A DNA stretch of 64,000 bases from NCBI RefSeq assembly GCF_900114745.1, contig NZ_FOUB01000004.1:62001-126000 (forward strand), read 5' to 3'. The position numbers and the translations under genes were made by a program. Each line of letters opens with the position of its first letter. The stretch's first letter is position 1. Under the pieces are notes generated by a model. That model was not told where the DNA came from. It ran no database searches and saw only the letters and a list, made by a program, of their open reading frames with translations. Positions 17,654 to 26,965 of this stretch are shown here, in pieces. Source of the stretch: Nitrosomonas communis. GTDB taxonomy: Bacteria > Pseudomonadota > Gammaproteobacteria > Burkholderiales > Nitrosomonadaceae.

Positions 17654-18405
17654 TTGGTTTTTACACATTATTTTATAAAGAGTTATTGAGATTCTGGAAA
17701 GTAAGCTTCCAGACGATATTGGCACCGGTTTTATCTAGCTTACTTTATCTGCTTATTTTTTCCCATGTACTAGAAACGCGTGTACAGGTATATCAAGGAA
17801 TTTCTTATACATCGTTCTTGATTCCAGGTCTAGTGATTATGGCTATCTTGCAAAACACTTTTGCAAATTCATCTTCTAGCCTGATTCAATCCAAAATATC
17901 CGGCAATATTGTATTTATCTTGTTATCGCCTTTATCTTATCTGGAGATATTTCTGGCCTACATCGGAGCAGCGGTAGTGCGCGGCTTATTAGTAGGGTTA
18001 GGTGTATACGCTATAACGATGCTATTATATGGCGTGTCACTACAGCTGCCTTTATGGGCTTTATTGTTTGCGATTGCAGGTAGTATGTTATTAGGTGCAT
18101 TGGGTATTATTGCTGGTGTTTGGTCAGAAAAATTTGATCAACTCGCTGCTTTCCAGAATTTTATTATTTTGCCATTGACCTTTTTATCAGGTGTATTTTA
18201 TTCGATCCATTCGCTTCCCCCTGGATGGCAATATTTATCACATTTGAATCCTTTTTTTTATATCGTCGACGGACTTCGCTATGGTTTTCTGGGAACATCA
18301 GATATTTCCCCTTACTTTAGTTTAGGGGTTGTGATAGTGTGTTTAACAATAGTTTCCTGGTTAACAGTATGGATGTTAAAGAGCGGTTATAAAATTCGCC
18401 ATTAA
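17650..18405 (+). CDS. ABC-2 exporter permease (YadH-like)
   Basis: The 251-residue protein has six membrane segments and the ABC-2 permease layout: GFYTLFYKELLRFWKVSFQT at the N-terminus, SFLIPGLVIMAIL, the family motif GVFYSIHSLPPGWQYLSHLN followed by PFFYIVDGLRYGFLG. It starts ATGA-overlapped with the ATPase gene. In betaproteobacteria this pair regularly sits between mlaB and ibaG, so a cell-envelope role is likely, though the substrate is not known. Confidence 0.9.
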   Translation: MIGFYTLFYKELLRFWKVSFQTILAPVLSSLLYLLIFSHVLETRVQVYQGISYTSFLIPGLVIMAILQNTFANSSSSLIQSKISGNIVFILLSPLSYLEIFLAYIGAAVVRGLLVGLGVYAITMLLYGVSLQLPLWALLFAIAGSMLLGALGIIAGVWSEKFDQLAAFQNFIILPLTFLSGVFYSIHSLPPGWQYLSHLNPFFYIVDGLRYGFLGTSDISPYFSLGVVIVCLTIVSWLTVWMLKSGYKIRH

Positions 18406-18740
18406 ACCTGTATCTTGTCCTATTTTATAAGGAAACTCTGAATAAGCCTCTATACAAGCAAACTGGTAAATTGCGGTGTTGTATGTATTTGAAAGATTAT
18501 CTATAAATTTATCTGATATGACTTATTTTTGTACATTACTGGCTTTGTTTCTTATCTTGTTAAGTTAATTTATTAATCCCATTTCCAAATCAAACTTGGC
18601 ACGAAAGTATGCCGCAGATAGTATCAATAAGACGGCGAGGAAAAGCCGATAAAGCAGCCTGGATTTTGAAATAGGATAAGCGTTGTCCTGGTTTATTCTC
18701 AGTACAGCAACATGAGATTTATTTATCTAAAGGATCGAAA
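18406..18740. other. Intergenic; one divergent palindromic repeat
   Basis: Separates the ABC-2 permease gene from ibaG. It contains dispersed element copy 4 and an AAGGA ribosome-binding site just before ibaG. Confidence 0.5.
18576..18677 (-). repeat. Dispersed palindromic element, copy 4 (orientation B, divergent)
   Basis: Starts ATCCCATTTCCAAATCAAA and ends GATTTTGAAATAGGAT. The interior (GCCGCAGATAGTATCAATAA, GACGGCGAGG) is recognisable but the most diverged of the set, so probably an old insertion. Confidence 0.85.
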
Positions 18741-19001
18741 ATGATTACCTCAGATTATATTAAACAATGTATTGAAACATCTTTACCATGTGAATGGATT
18801 CAGGTAGAAGGGGAAGATGGGCGTCATTTTAGTGCCATTATCGTTAGTGAACAATTCAAAGGAAAAAGCATGGTTCAGCAACATCAACTGGTTTATCGGG
18901 CCTTACGGGATAAAATGAAAGAAGAGATCCATGCGTTATCAATGAAAACACTTACGCCTGAACAGTGGGAAGAATATAAGCAAGCTGAGCAGCAAGCTTA
19001 G
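18741..19001 (+). CDS. ibaG: BolA-family protein IbaG
   Basis: The 86-residue BolA/IbaG-type protein has the fold's conserved segments: VEGEDGRHFSAIIVSEQFKG, then MVQQHQLVYRALRDKMKEE, and the C-terminal IHALSMKTLTPEQW with the His and acidic residues typical of the group. These proteins partner monothiol glutaredoxins in Fe-S handling and stress response. The start is preceded by AAGGA. It is followed by a strong terminator; murA, often next, is absent here. Confidence 0.93.
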   Translation: MITSDYIKQCIETSLPCEWIQVEGEDGRHFSAIIVSEQFKGKSMVQQHQLVYRALRDKMKEEIHALSMKTLTPEQWEEYKQAEQQA

Positions 19002-19061
19002 AGCTTGTAGAGATGGGTATAAAGAGAGAAAGCTATTCTCTGGGATATAGTAGGAAAAGGC

Positions 19062-19098
19062 ATACCGCTATGGTAGCTACCATAGCGGTATATTTTTT
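19062..19098 (+). terminator. Intrinsic terminator after ibaG
   Basis: The 30-bp perfect palindrome built on ATACCGCTATGGTAG/CTACCATAGCGGTAT is followed by ATTTTTT. It lies about 60 bp past the ibaG stop and is a textbook rho-independent terminator. Confidence 0.9.
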
Positions 19099-19107
19099 AA
19101 CCTATCC

Positions 19108-19264
19108 TCATTCAAGCTCGTTAAATGATTGTGGCTGAGCAATACCAAATCCCTGAGCAAAATCAACTCCTCTGTCATGTAACTTCTCAACACTCTTAAG
19201 TGATTCAACAGATTCTGAGATGGTTTGAATTTTCATGAGGTGGGCTATACGGTTAATTTCTCTT
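19108..19264 (-). pseudogene. C-terminal remnant of an EAL-domain protein
   Basis: On the minus strand about 51 codons read EINRIAHLMKIQTISESVES, then LKSVEKLHDRGVDFAQGFG and IAQPQSF before a TGA at 19108-19110. This matches the last part of EAL (cyclic-di-GMP phosphodiesterase) domains, where the family has HLMGxxTIAEFVE and GVDYAQGYGI. The upstream side ends directly at a palindromic element (19265), and nothing EAL-like is seen beyond it. Confidence 0.7.
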
Positions 19265-19367
19265 ATTCCACTTGCAAATCAAAAATGACATGAAGGTGAG
19301 CCGCAGACAGTATCAATAATACGGCAAGGTGAAGCCGACAAAGTCAGTTTTAATTTAGAAATGGAAT
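19265..19367 (-). repeat. Dispersed palindromic element, copy 5 (orientation B)
   Basis: ATTCCACTTGCAAATCAAA at the left and TTTAATTTAGAAATGGAAT at the right; interior GCCGCAGACAGTATCAATAA with ACGGCAAGGTGAAGCCGAC. It abuts the EAL remnant. Confidence 0.93.
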
Positions 19368-19475
19368 AAGACTTGATTGCATTAAATTTAGAAAACGCTT
19401 AGGTTTTTATTCTTATAGCTACTATAAAAATTAAAAATTGTGTATGAGAAATTAAAGCTACTTATTTTAGTTTAA

Positions 19476-20513
19476 TCAATTTTGCCCATAACTTGATAAG
19501 GATTTAGCTCTTGCCCAGAACTTCCATAAATTATTGTGTGTCATTATAAAATTTTTTATGCCACTTTCATTTAAAACGGTAATCGTCAATTGAGAAATTG
19601 TTCGTTTTTTCATTGCTTCGAACAAGGGTATAAACCAGTCATTTTCTAGCAAACTTAAATATTCACGCCACTCATATATATTCCTATATTGGGTTTTTCC
19701 CCATAGAGAATCAAGTACGATTAAATGATTACCTGATGAGGCTTGGTGCTGCCATTCTTTTGCATCAGGAGGAAGTGGATAACAGTTTGTGCCGCTTGCA
19801 ACCGCCAGGGCATGAGTAAAAGTATGATCACACCATATCTGGTTAAAAGTTGAGTGTATATTCTGTGGCATCATTCCTCCTCCCCAGAACCAAATGCTAT
19901 TGATCGCCAATTCGCCTCGCTCTTCTCTTTCCTGGTTAAGCGGATGATTATGTAGCAGCATTTGTATTTCATTAAAAATGTTGTGCCATGCTGGGCTCTC
20001 TTCTCCCAGAGGAAGCAAATTATTGATATTTTTGCCAATCATTTCGCTAAGCAGTCGAGTTTGCAAGGAAGGGATTTTGGCAATACGGACATACCAGCGA
20101 TCAGCGTGAAGTGGTAAAAATACGATCCCACTTTTACTATAATGCTGATTGAGCGTATCGGTAAATTGGATCGATTCCTTTAAGGAAATTGAGAAAACTT
20201 GACTGTCAGCTAGCAGCATATGATTGTGCTGAATACGCAGGTGAACTGGATCAGCGCGAAGCCAATACCCATTCTGATCAAATCCTTTGTTTATCCCGTC
20301 AAGTTGTAACATAATGGGTGCAACTGGCCAATCTTGCTGTTTCGACACACCGAAAGCCCGACATAGCCATTCTTCTATTCCTTGAGACTGACTCTCGGTA
20401 TAACGGCTTTTAGCCAGGATGGCTTCTAAAGCAGACAAAGATAAGTCACTATAAACTTCAGGCCTGCCAGCTTCAGGCCAAAATAATCCTGGAATTAGAA
20501 GATGTATATGCAT
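19476..20513 (-). CDS. RpfE-type / phosphoglycerate-mutase-like protein
   Basis: The 345-residue protein resembles a proteobacterial family annotated as RpfE-type regulatory protein or cofactor-independent phosphoglycerate-mutase-like. It begins MHIHLLIPGLFWPEAGRPEV and contains PVAPIMLQLDGINKGFDQNG, YWLRADPVHLR, MLLHNHPLNQEREERGELA, INSIWFWGGGMMP and a C-terminal HLIVLDSLWG. The WFWGGG block and the ADPVHL block are the best landmarks. Biochemical activity is not established. It is monocistronic and flanked by intergenic stretches of about 100 bp downstream and 570 bp upstream. Confidence 0.75.
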   Translation of the reverse strand: MHIHLLIPGLFWPEAGRPEVYSDLSLSALEAILAKSRYTESQSQGIEEWLCRAFGVSKQQDWPVAPIMLQLDGINKGFDQNGYWLRADPVHLRIQHNHMLLADSQVFSISLKESIQFTDTLNQHYSKSGIVFLPLHADRWYVRIAKIPSLQTRLLSEMIGKNINNLLPLGEESPAWHNIFNEIQMLLHNHPLNQEREERGELAINSIWFWGGGMMPQNIHSTFNQIWCDHTFTHALAVASGTNCYPLPPDAKEWQHQASSGNHLIVLDSLWGKTQYRNIYEWREYLSLLENDWFIPLFEAMKKRTISQLTITVLNESGIKNFIMTHNNLWKFWARAKSLSSYGQN

Positions 20514-21087
20514 AAATTAATAAAAAATGTAGGTAAAAATTATTGCGAATAAAAAATTTCAGTAAGAGGGTGAAGTCATTATAAAGCTTCCCATGCTTTA
20601 TTTTATTTTTGGAATCAATTTGTTACTTCTCGAAACAACAGCAAATTGATAGTAGAATGTTTAAAGCATTCAATCCATCCTAAATTATTTGTGATGGAGC
20701 TTTTTATTTTTTTTACAACTTGTTCAGGTTGTATTCATTTTTTAAATTTATAATGGTAGTTTTACTTAGATGAGATTCTGGGATTACAATTGTTGGTAAT
20801 TTTATTTTTATTATGTCAAACAGATAAAACGTTCATGACTAAAGCAATAGCAATTAGCTTATCGCAACATAGTATGAGATAAGTAATTATTTGATTTGAT
20901 CATACTTAATAAAATTCAGAAACTTTCTGCAAACCTTTTATTTTTGTCGAAAAACATCCATTTTCTCAGCCATCACAGTGATAGCCTTTATAGCCTTTAT
21001 AGCCTTTACATTGCAATACACAATCGTTACCTTCAAATCTGCTTTAACTCTCCTTAACTCCAAGATTAAAAGTTGATTAGAAACTAT
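20514..21087. other. AT-rich gap upstream of the efflux operon
   Basis: No gene visible. It holds an inverted pair TCCATC/GATGGA at about 20672-20698 followed by a T-rich run, and three 9-bp direct repeats at 20982-21008. The promoter of the efflux operon should lie here. Confidence 0.45.
20982..21008. repeat. Three tandem 9-bp repeats (TAGCCTTTA)
   Basis: TAGCCTTTA occurs three times without spacing, 80 bp upstream of the czcC-like start. It could be a regulator-binding array or simple slippage. Confidence 0.8.
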
Positions 21088-22371
21088 ATGCAGAAATTTA
21101 TTATCTTGCTCAGCTTGTTTTTTTCTTTAACTCCTATTGTATGGGCTCAAGATTCAGCTAAAGTATGGGCTCAAGATTCAGCTAGAAAGTTTTCCATCGA
21201 GGAAATCCAGCGTTTGGGATTGGAAGCGAATGGTTTAGTCCTGGCTGCACGTTCGCAAGTGAATATTGCTAGCGCGGGTGTGGTTGCTGCGTCTGCCTAC
21301 CCAAACCCTGAGGTTCTGGTAATGGCGGGTCCGGTCGGTAAGCGATTCCCGGAATCCATAACCGGACCAATGGCTGACCAACGCACAGTTACAGTTGTCC
21401 AGCCGATTGAGAATCCTTTTATGCGGAGTGCACGCATTGGTGCAGCAGAGGCTGGAGTTGAGGCTGGACGTGCCAGCCTGGATCAGGTACGGGCTGATTT
21501 GTCTGCCCAATTACGGGTACGGGCCTATGAATTATTACTGCGTCAAGAGCAAGCTGCATTGGAACAAAGCATTTTTGATCTGCTTAAGGAAGTTCGCAGG
21601 CGTATCAAATTGAATGTAGAGAGAGGAGAAGCAGCCCGTTTTGAACTTATTCGGGCGGATACCGAGCTTAGAAGTGCAGAGAACCGCAAAGAGGCAGCGC
21701 GATTGAATGCAGAGCGGGCACGGGTTGCTTTATTGCAGTTTACAGCCGGTGCGTTACCAACTGATTTTGAAGTCAAAGGCTCCTTGAAGGACCCAGTAGC
21801 GCTGCCTTCATTAGAGATCTTACGTAGGGAAGTTCCAGCAGCGAATCCAGAGATAGTACGTTTGCAAGCTGAGCAAGAACGCGCTAAGTTGCGTATTGAT
21901 CAGGAGCGTGCTTCTGTGCTTCCTTCCGTAAATGTGCTATACACTAATTTTCAAGATACCCAATTTACCGCTAACACGGCTGGCTTAAGCGTGAGAGTTC
22001 CCATTTTTTATCGCCGCCGTGGCGAGATTGATAGTGCAATCTTTGATTCTGCGCGCGTCCGGGAAACACTGGATTTTCGCCGTTATGAAGTGGGTCAGTT
22101 GTTTGAATCTGCATGGCAGGCTCTGCAGATTGCTCAGCGAAGAGTTGATATGTTTGAGGGCGGCTTAATCAAAGAAGCAGAAAATGCAGTGGAAGTCGCC
22201 CAAGCTGCCTATCGTTTTGGTGAGCGTAGTTTGCTCGAGTTGCTAGATACTCAACGTGTCCTTCGTGGAATCTTGGGTGATTCTTTACAAGCGTATTTTG
22301 ATCTGCAAGCAGCCGCTGCCGAGATTGACCGACTACGTGCACATTATCCCAAGGAGTTGATTCCAGAATGA
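21088..22371 (+). CDS. czcC: TolC-family outer-membrane efflux protein (CzcC-like)
   Basis: The outer-membrane channel of a CBA-type metal efflux system. The product starts with a signal peptide (MQKFIILLSLFFSLTPIVWA) and has long coiled-coil helices with two outer-membrane-factor repeats, for example AGVVAASAYPNPEVLVMAGP, ARFELIRADTELRSAE and AYRFGERSLLELLDTQR near the C-terminus. I take ATG 21088 rather than the TTG at 21073. Just after the signal peptide an 8-residue duplication (VWAQDSAK/VWAQDSAR) reflects a 24-bp tandem repeat. The stop overlaps the next gene's ATG. Confidence 0.88.
   Translation: MQKFIILLSLFFSLTPIVWAQDSAKVWAQDSARKFSIEEIQRLGLEANGLVLAARSQVNIASAGVVAASAYPNPEVLVMAGPVGKRFPESITGPMADQRTVTVVQPIENPFMRSARIGAAEAGVEAGRASLDQVRADLSAQLRVRAYELLLRQEQAALEQSIFDLLKEVRRRIKLNVERGEAARFELIRADTELRSAENRKEAARLNAERARVALLQFTAGALPTDFEVKGSLKDPVALPSLEILRREVPAANPEIVRLQAEQERAKLRIDQERASVLPSVNVLYTNFQDTQFTANTAGLSVRVPIFYRRRGEIDSAIFDSARVRETLDFRRYEVGQLFESAWQALQIAQRRVDMFEGGLIKEAENAVEVAQAAYRFGERSLLELLDTQRVLRGILGDSLQAYFDLQAAAAEIDRLRAHYPKELIPE
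21138..21185 (+). repeat. 24-bp tandem duplication in czcC
   Basis: GTATGGGCTCAAGATTCAGC followed by TAAA or TAGA occurs twice in a row, keeping frame across the signal-peptide cleavage region. Confidence 0.9.
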
Positions 22372-23540
22372 AAATTACGTTACCTATAGTGGGCTTCTTT
22401 TTGTTTGCGCTATTGTTAGCAGGGTGCAATCAGAATGAGTCTTCTCAGCCTCCTCAGAATGAGGAAACTACACAACAGGAATCAGAAGCCGAAAGGGATA
22501 TTAATAGTATTACTGTCCGACCTGAGTTAATAAATAGACTGAAAATCGGCCAACCTTCGCTGGTTGATCTGGCTGATAGGATACAAGTTCCTAGCCGCGT
22601 TCAGGTGGATGAGGAAAGGACAGCGAAAATTGGTTCTTACGTAACAGGGCGAATCATTAATTTGTTTATCGTATTGGGGGATTACGTTAAAGAAGGTGAT
22701 CGATTGGCACGTATTACCAGCCCAGAGTTAACGCAATCACAACTTGCCTATTTACGTGCTCAATCGCGTGTCGTCGTGACTCAGAAAGCGGCTGAGCGTG
22801 CGAGGCATCTTTTGGCCGCTGATGTGATACCGCTTGCAGAGGTGGAGCGACGGCAGTCCGAGCTTGAAATTGCCCAGGCTGAGCTGGGAGCGGCATCAGA
22901 TCAATTAAGGTTGTTTGGAATGAGTCATGCTGAATTAAAAGAACTATCTAAAAAAGGAAAGATTTTACCGTGGCTGGATATCAAGGCAACCCGAGAAGGC
23001 TACGTTATTGAACGTAACGTCATTGTAGGCCAGGTGGTGCAACCTTCTGACCCACTATTTCAGGTTGCTGATCTTTCTTCTGTGTGGGTGGTTGGGGATG
23101 TGCCGGAGCAAATTGCCAGGGATGTTCGGCTCGGTCAGCACGTACAAATTGATGTTCCTGCCATAGGCAGTATTGGACGTGATGGGGTGATCATTTTTGT
23201 CTCGGATATTGTCAATCGCGTAACGCGCACTGTGATGACTCGGGTTTTAGTGGAGAACCGGGATCGTAAACTTAAGCCTGATATGCTGGCGAATATGCAC
23301 ATTACAGACCCACAGCATAAAACATTGGTCGTTCCAGAAGCGGCGGTGGTACGTGAATTGAACCAGGATTATGTTTTTCTCGCAAAAAGTGATGATCACT
23401 TTGAGCGAGTACCGGTTGAACTAGGGCCCGAAGTCGCTAATTTCCGCCCCGTACTGAGTGGGCTCACAGTGGATCAACATATTGTGATAGAAGGCGCTTA
23501 TCATTTAGACAGCGAGCGTAAGCTTGCTGAGTTGGAGTAA
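22368..23540 (+). CDS. czcB: Efflux periplasmic adaptor (CzcB-like)
   Basis: The 390-residue membrane-fusion protein links the RND pump to the outer-membrane channel. It has a lipoprotein signal (LFALLLAGC) followed by a Gln/Asn/Glu-rich linker, a barrel-sandwich half (GSYVTGRIINLFIVLGDYVK, GDRLARI), a helical hairpin (about 125-185), and the returning half (GYVIERNVIVGQVVQPSDP). No N-terminal metal-binding His cluster is seen. It overlaps czcC by 4 bp and is 3 bp from czcA. Confidence 0.88.
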   Translation: MKITLPIVGFFLFALLLAGCNQNESSQPPQNEETTQQESEAERDINSITVRPELINRLKIGQPSLVDLADRIQVPSRVQVDEERTAKIGSYVTGRIINLFIVLGDYVKEGDRLARITSPELTQSQLAYLRAQSRVVVTQKAAERARHLLAADVIPLAEVERRQSELEIAQAELGAASDQLRLFGMSHAELKELSKKGKILPWLDIKATREGYVIERNVIVGQVVQPSDPLFQVADLSSVWVVGDVPEQIARDVRLGQHVQIDVPAIGSIGRDGVIIFVSDIVNRVTRTVMTRVLVENRDRKLKPDMLANMHITDPQHKTLVVPEAAVVRELNQDYVFLAKSDDHFERVPVELGPEVANFRPVLSGLTVDQHIVIEGAYHLDSERKLAELE

Positions 23541-23543
23541 CTT

Positions 23544-26500
23544 ATGATGGCGGCTATTGTACGTGCCATGCTAAACCAGCGCCTGCTGGTTTTAGTGATT
23601 GGGTTAGCGCTATGTATTGCTGGAGGTTTTGCCGCTAAAAACCTTTCTGTCGATGCATTTCCTGACGTAACCAATATTCAGGTGCAAGTGGCCACTGTTG
23701 CAATAGGCCGTAGCCCGGAGGAAATGGAGCGATTAGTCACTGTGCCGGTTGAGATTGCCATGACGGGCTTGCCGGGATTAGTCGAGATGCGTTCGATGAA
23801 TAAGAGTGGATTATCACTCATCACATTGGTTTTCACGGATGAAACCGATGTGTTTTTTGCGCGCCAGCTCGTGATGGAACGGATTATTGATGTGACGCCA
23901 CGGTTGATCCGTGGCATTACACCCGTGCTTGGGCCCGTTTCCACTGGTTTGGGGGAAGTTTATCAATACACGATAGAACATCCGAATGACGGTAACCGCG
24001 CGCTGACTGAAGAGGAACTGACTGAGCGACGTACGATTCAGGATTGGGTAGTGCGCCCAATGTTGCGCTCGATCCGGGGTGTGGCAGAAATCAATTCCAT
24101 CGGCGGACATGTCAAGGAATATCAAGTATACGTCGATCCTAACAAGCTGCGGCATTACGATTTAACACTCACCGCAGTTGATCGTGCACTGGCCAGTAAT
24201 AATGCCAATGCCAGCGGAAATATATTAGCACTGCACTATGAGCAATACCTGATTCGCGGAGTGGGTTTAATTGCCACATTGGATGATATCCGCAATATCA
24301 TCCTTAAGGAAATGGATGGGGTGCCGATTTATGTGCGTGATGTGGCGGAGGTAAGATTTGGTGGAGAAGTTCGCCAAGGTGCAAGCATCAAAAATGGCTA
24401 CACTGAATCAGTCGCTGGTATCGTCATGATGCTGCGCGGGGGCAATGCCAAGGAGATTGTAGGGCGGATTAAGGAAAAAGTCGCTGAAATTAATGAGCGC
24501 GGCTTGCTGCCAGGCGGTCTGCAGATCGTACCGTTTTATGATCGAACGGATTTGGTGGATGGCGCCTTAGCAACTGTTCAGAGTACCTTGGTCGAATCAC
24601 TGATTCTCGTCATTGTGGTGTTATCCATCTTTCTTGGAACTGTTCGAACCAGTATCGTAGTGTGCTTCACACTGATCATTACTCCACTGGTCACCTTTAT
24701 AGTGATGAATTACTACGGTCTGCCTGCTAATTTGATGTCTCTAGGTGGGTTGACGATTGCATTAGGAATGATGGTGGACCCAACTGTGGTAGTGGTTGAA
24801 AATATTTACCAGCGTCTTGGTCAAGCAAAGGGGACGGATCAATCCAAATTCGAGATTATCGTTAAGGCAGTGGCTGAAGTCGGCACGCCGGTTATTTTTG
24901 GCGTATTCGTTACCATTTTGGTGTTTTTACCGCTCATGACACTGGAAGGTATGGAGGGAAAAACATTCAGTCCGCTGGCGATCACAATTGCGATCTCATT
25001 GCTGGTTGCACTCTTTGTATCTGTGCTGTTATCACCCGTGCTGAGTGATTATCTATTGACTGGTGGCAGCGAGCATGACACCAAAATCGTTGCCGCTCTC
25101 AAGCATGGCTACTTGCACATCTTTAATCTGGCAATGCGTAATCAAAAAAAGACCATGATCATTGCAATCAGCTCATTGATCATTGCATTTTCATTGTTTC
25201 CGCTCTTAGGTAAATCGTTTATTCCGATCATGAAAGAAGGGGCAGTGACCCCCGTTATTATCCGGGCGCCCTCCATCTCGCTGGAAGAAGCCATCGAGCT
25301 GGAAATGGAAGCCATGCAGAAGATTGCCACCATACCGGGGGTTAAATCTGTGGTGTCCAAGCTTGGACGAGGTGAATCGCCCGCTGATCCGGCCTCTCAG
25401 AATGAATCTGATCCGATTGCGGATCTGGATCTGGAAGGATCCGGTCGCACCCAGGCAGAAATCGAAGAAGATATTCGTAAAGCGCTGGCAGATCTTCCAG
25501 GTGTCAATATCGTGCTTTCCCAGCCGATTGCACAGCGGGTAGATGAGATGGTAACGGGAGTGCGCTCCCAGGTCGCAATTAAAATTTTTGGTGATGATCT
25601 GGAAGAATTGCGCAAACTATCTGAGCAAGTCGCACGCATTGTCAAGTCAACGCGCGGAGCAAGGGATATTCGCATTGAACGTTTATCAGGTCAGCAGGAA
25701 TTGACCATTAATATTGATCGTCGCGCCATTGCCCGCCATGGTCTCAATGTGTCTGATGTCAACGAGCTGATTGCTACTGCCATTGGTGGTAAAGCAGTGA
25801 CTCAGGTTTTTGAGGGTGAGCGCCGCTTTACGCTGCTTTTGAGGTTTCCGGAAGGATTTCGCCATGATGTGGAAGCGATCAAGGATCTTCTCTTGTTAAG
25901 GCCCGCCAGCATTGCTGCACCGGCGGCTGGAGCGAGGGGTGGTGGCATGCTGATACCTCTCAGTGCAGTAGCAGATATTCAGGTGGTTGACGGTCCAGCG
26001 ATTATTTCACGTGAATTTGCTAAACGCCGTGTGGTGGTGGGCGCTAATGTGCATGAGCGAGACATGGGTGGTTTCGTTGCTGAGCTTCAGGAGCGTACTG
26101 CAAAAGAAATTAAATTACCTCCCGGCTATTATTTTGTCTGGGGTGGACAGTTCGAGAATATGGAGCGTGCTATGGCGACGCTTAGTGTGATTGTACCCGT
26201 GACCTTGGCGGCAATTTTCTTCTTGCTGTTCATGTTGTTTAACTCAGTCAAACTTGCCGGGCTCATTTATTTAGTTTTACCGTTTGCTTCAGTGGGAGGA
26301 GTTGTGGGTCTTTTTGTGACGGGTGAGTACCTCTCTGTACCTGCTTCAGTGGGCTTCATCGCAGTATGGGGCACATCCATATTGAATGGTGTAGTGCTCA
26401 TTTCTTTTATTCGTGAATTGCGTGATCAAGGATTGAGTGTAGAGGAGGCAGTGAGAAAAGCTTGTGCGCAGCGCTTCCGCCCTGTCATGATGACCGCGGC

Positions 26501-26717
26501 CACAACCGTTTTGGGTTTGGCACCATTTCTGGTAGCGACAGGTCTGGGTTCTGAAGTACAAAAACCGCTCGCTATTGTGGTAGTCTGTGGTTTGACAACA
26601 GCGACGCTGATGACAATGGTGGTCATGCCCATGCTGTATCGCTGGTTTGATGATAAGCCGGAACACGTTACCTCAACCTTAGCATCGGACCAAATCCGAG
26701 ATTACTCAACATTTTAA
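23544..26717 (+). CDS. czcA: Heavy-metal-efflux RND transporter (CzcA/CusA-like)
   Basis: The 1057-residue inner-membrane RND pump has the typical 12-segment layout with two large periplasmic loops. The start MAAIVRAMLNQRLLVLVIG and FPDVTNIQVQVAT are HME-type. The TM4 block reads TIALGMMVDPTVVVVENIYQ: a single Asp in MVD where Zn/Co/Cd pumps usually have DFGIIVDGA and Cu pumps have GAMVDAA, so the metal cannot be predicted safely. Other landmarks are GEVYQYTIEH and VAIKIFGDDLEELR. Last gene of czcCBA; a palindromic element follows about 140 bp downstream. Confidence 0.9.
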   Translation: MMAAIVRAMLNQRLLVLVIGLALCIAGGFAAKNLSVDAFPDVTNIQVQVATVAIGRSPEEMERLVTVPVEIAMTGLPGLVEMRSMNKSGLSLITLVFTDETDVFFARQLVMERIIDVTPRLIRGITPVLGPVSTGLGEVYQYTIEHPNDGNRALTEEELTERRTIQDWVVRPMLRSIRGVAEINSIGGHVKEYQVYVDPNKLRHYDLTLTAVDRALASNNANASGNILALHYEQYLIRGVGLIATLDDIRNIILKEMDGVPIYVRDVAEVRFGGEVRQGASIKNGYTESVAGIVMMLRGGNAKEIVGRIKEKVAEINERGLLPGGLQIVPFYDRTDLVDGALATVQSTLVESLILVIVVLSIFLGTVRTSIVVCFTLIITPLVTFIVMNYYGLPANLMSLGGLTIALGMMVDPTVVVVENIYQRLGQAKGTDQSKFEIIVKAVAEVGTPVIFGVFVTILVFLPLMTLEGMEGKTFSPLAITIAISLLVALFVSVLLSPVLSDYLLTGGSEHDTKIVAALKHGYLHIFNLAMRNQKKTMIIAISSLIIAFSLFPLLGKSFIPIMKEGAVTPVIIRAPSISLEEAIELEMEAMQKIATIPGVKSVVSKLGRGESPADPASQNESDPIADLDLEGSGRTQAEIEEDIRKALADLPGVNIVLSQPIAQRVDEMVTGVRSQVAIKIFGDDLEELRKLSEQVARIVKSTRGARDIRIERLSGQQELTINIDRRAIARHGLNVSDVNELIATAIGGKAVTQVFEGERRFTLLLRFPEGFRHDVEAIKDLLLLRPASIAAPAAGARGGGMLIPLSAVADIQVVDGPAIISREFAKRRVVVGANVHERDMGGFVAELQERTAKEIKLPPGYYFVWGGQFENMERAMATLSVIVPVTLAAIFFLLFMLFNSVKLAGLIYLVLPFASVGGVVGLFVTGEYLSVPASVGFIAVWGTSILNGVVLISFIRELRDQGLSVEEAVRKACAQRFRPVMMTAATTVLGLAPFLVATGLGSEVQKPLAIVVVCGLTTATLMTMVVMPMLYRWFDDKPEHVTSTLASDQIRDYSTF

Positions 26718-26855
26718 GAATGCCTGATTACTTTCTCGGGAAAAGACTAAAATCCAAGATGTTGGAAATCAATGTAAGCGAGGGATAAAGTATCACTCGT
26801 AGAATGTAAGTGTGGTTTTATTATGTGATCTTATCTATGCTACGTTCTACGAGTT

Positions 26856-26956
26856 ATTCCATTTCCAAATCAAATAACGCGAAGGAGAGGCGCAGACAGT
26901 ATAAATAATACGGCAAGGTGAAGCCGACAAAGTCAGTCTTAATTTAGAAATAGAAT
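26856..26956 (-). repeat. Dispersed palindromic element, copy 6 (orientation B)
   Basis: ATTCCATTTCCAAATCAAA at the left, AATTTAGAAATAGAAT at the right; interior GCGCAGACAGTATAAATAAT with ACGGCAAGGTGAAGCCGAC. It lies between czcA and the convergent antiporter gene, ending 10 bp from that gene's 3' end, so it may form part of both transcripts' 3' ends. Confidence 0.93.
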
Positions 26957-26965
26957 GACTGCTAA

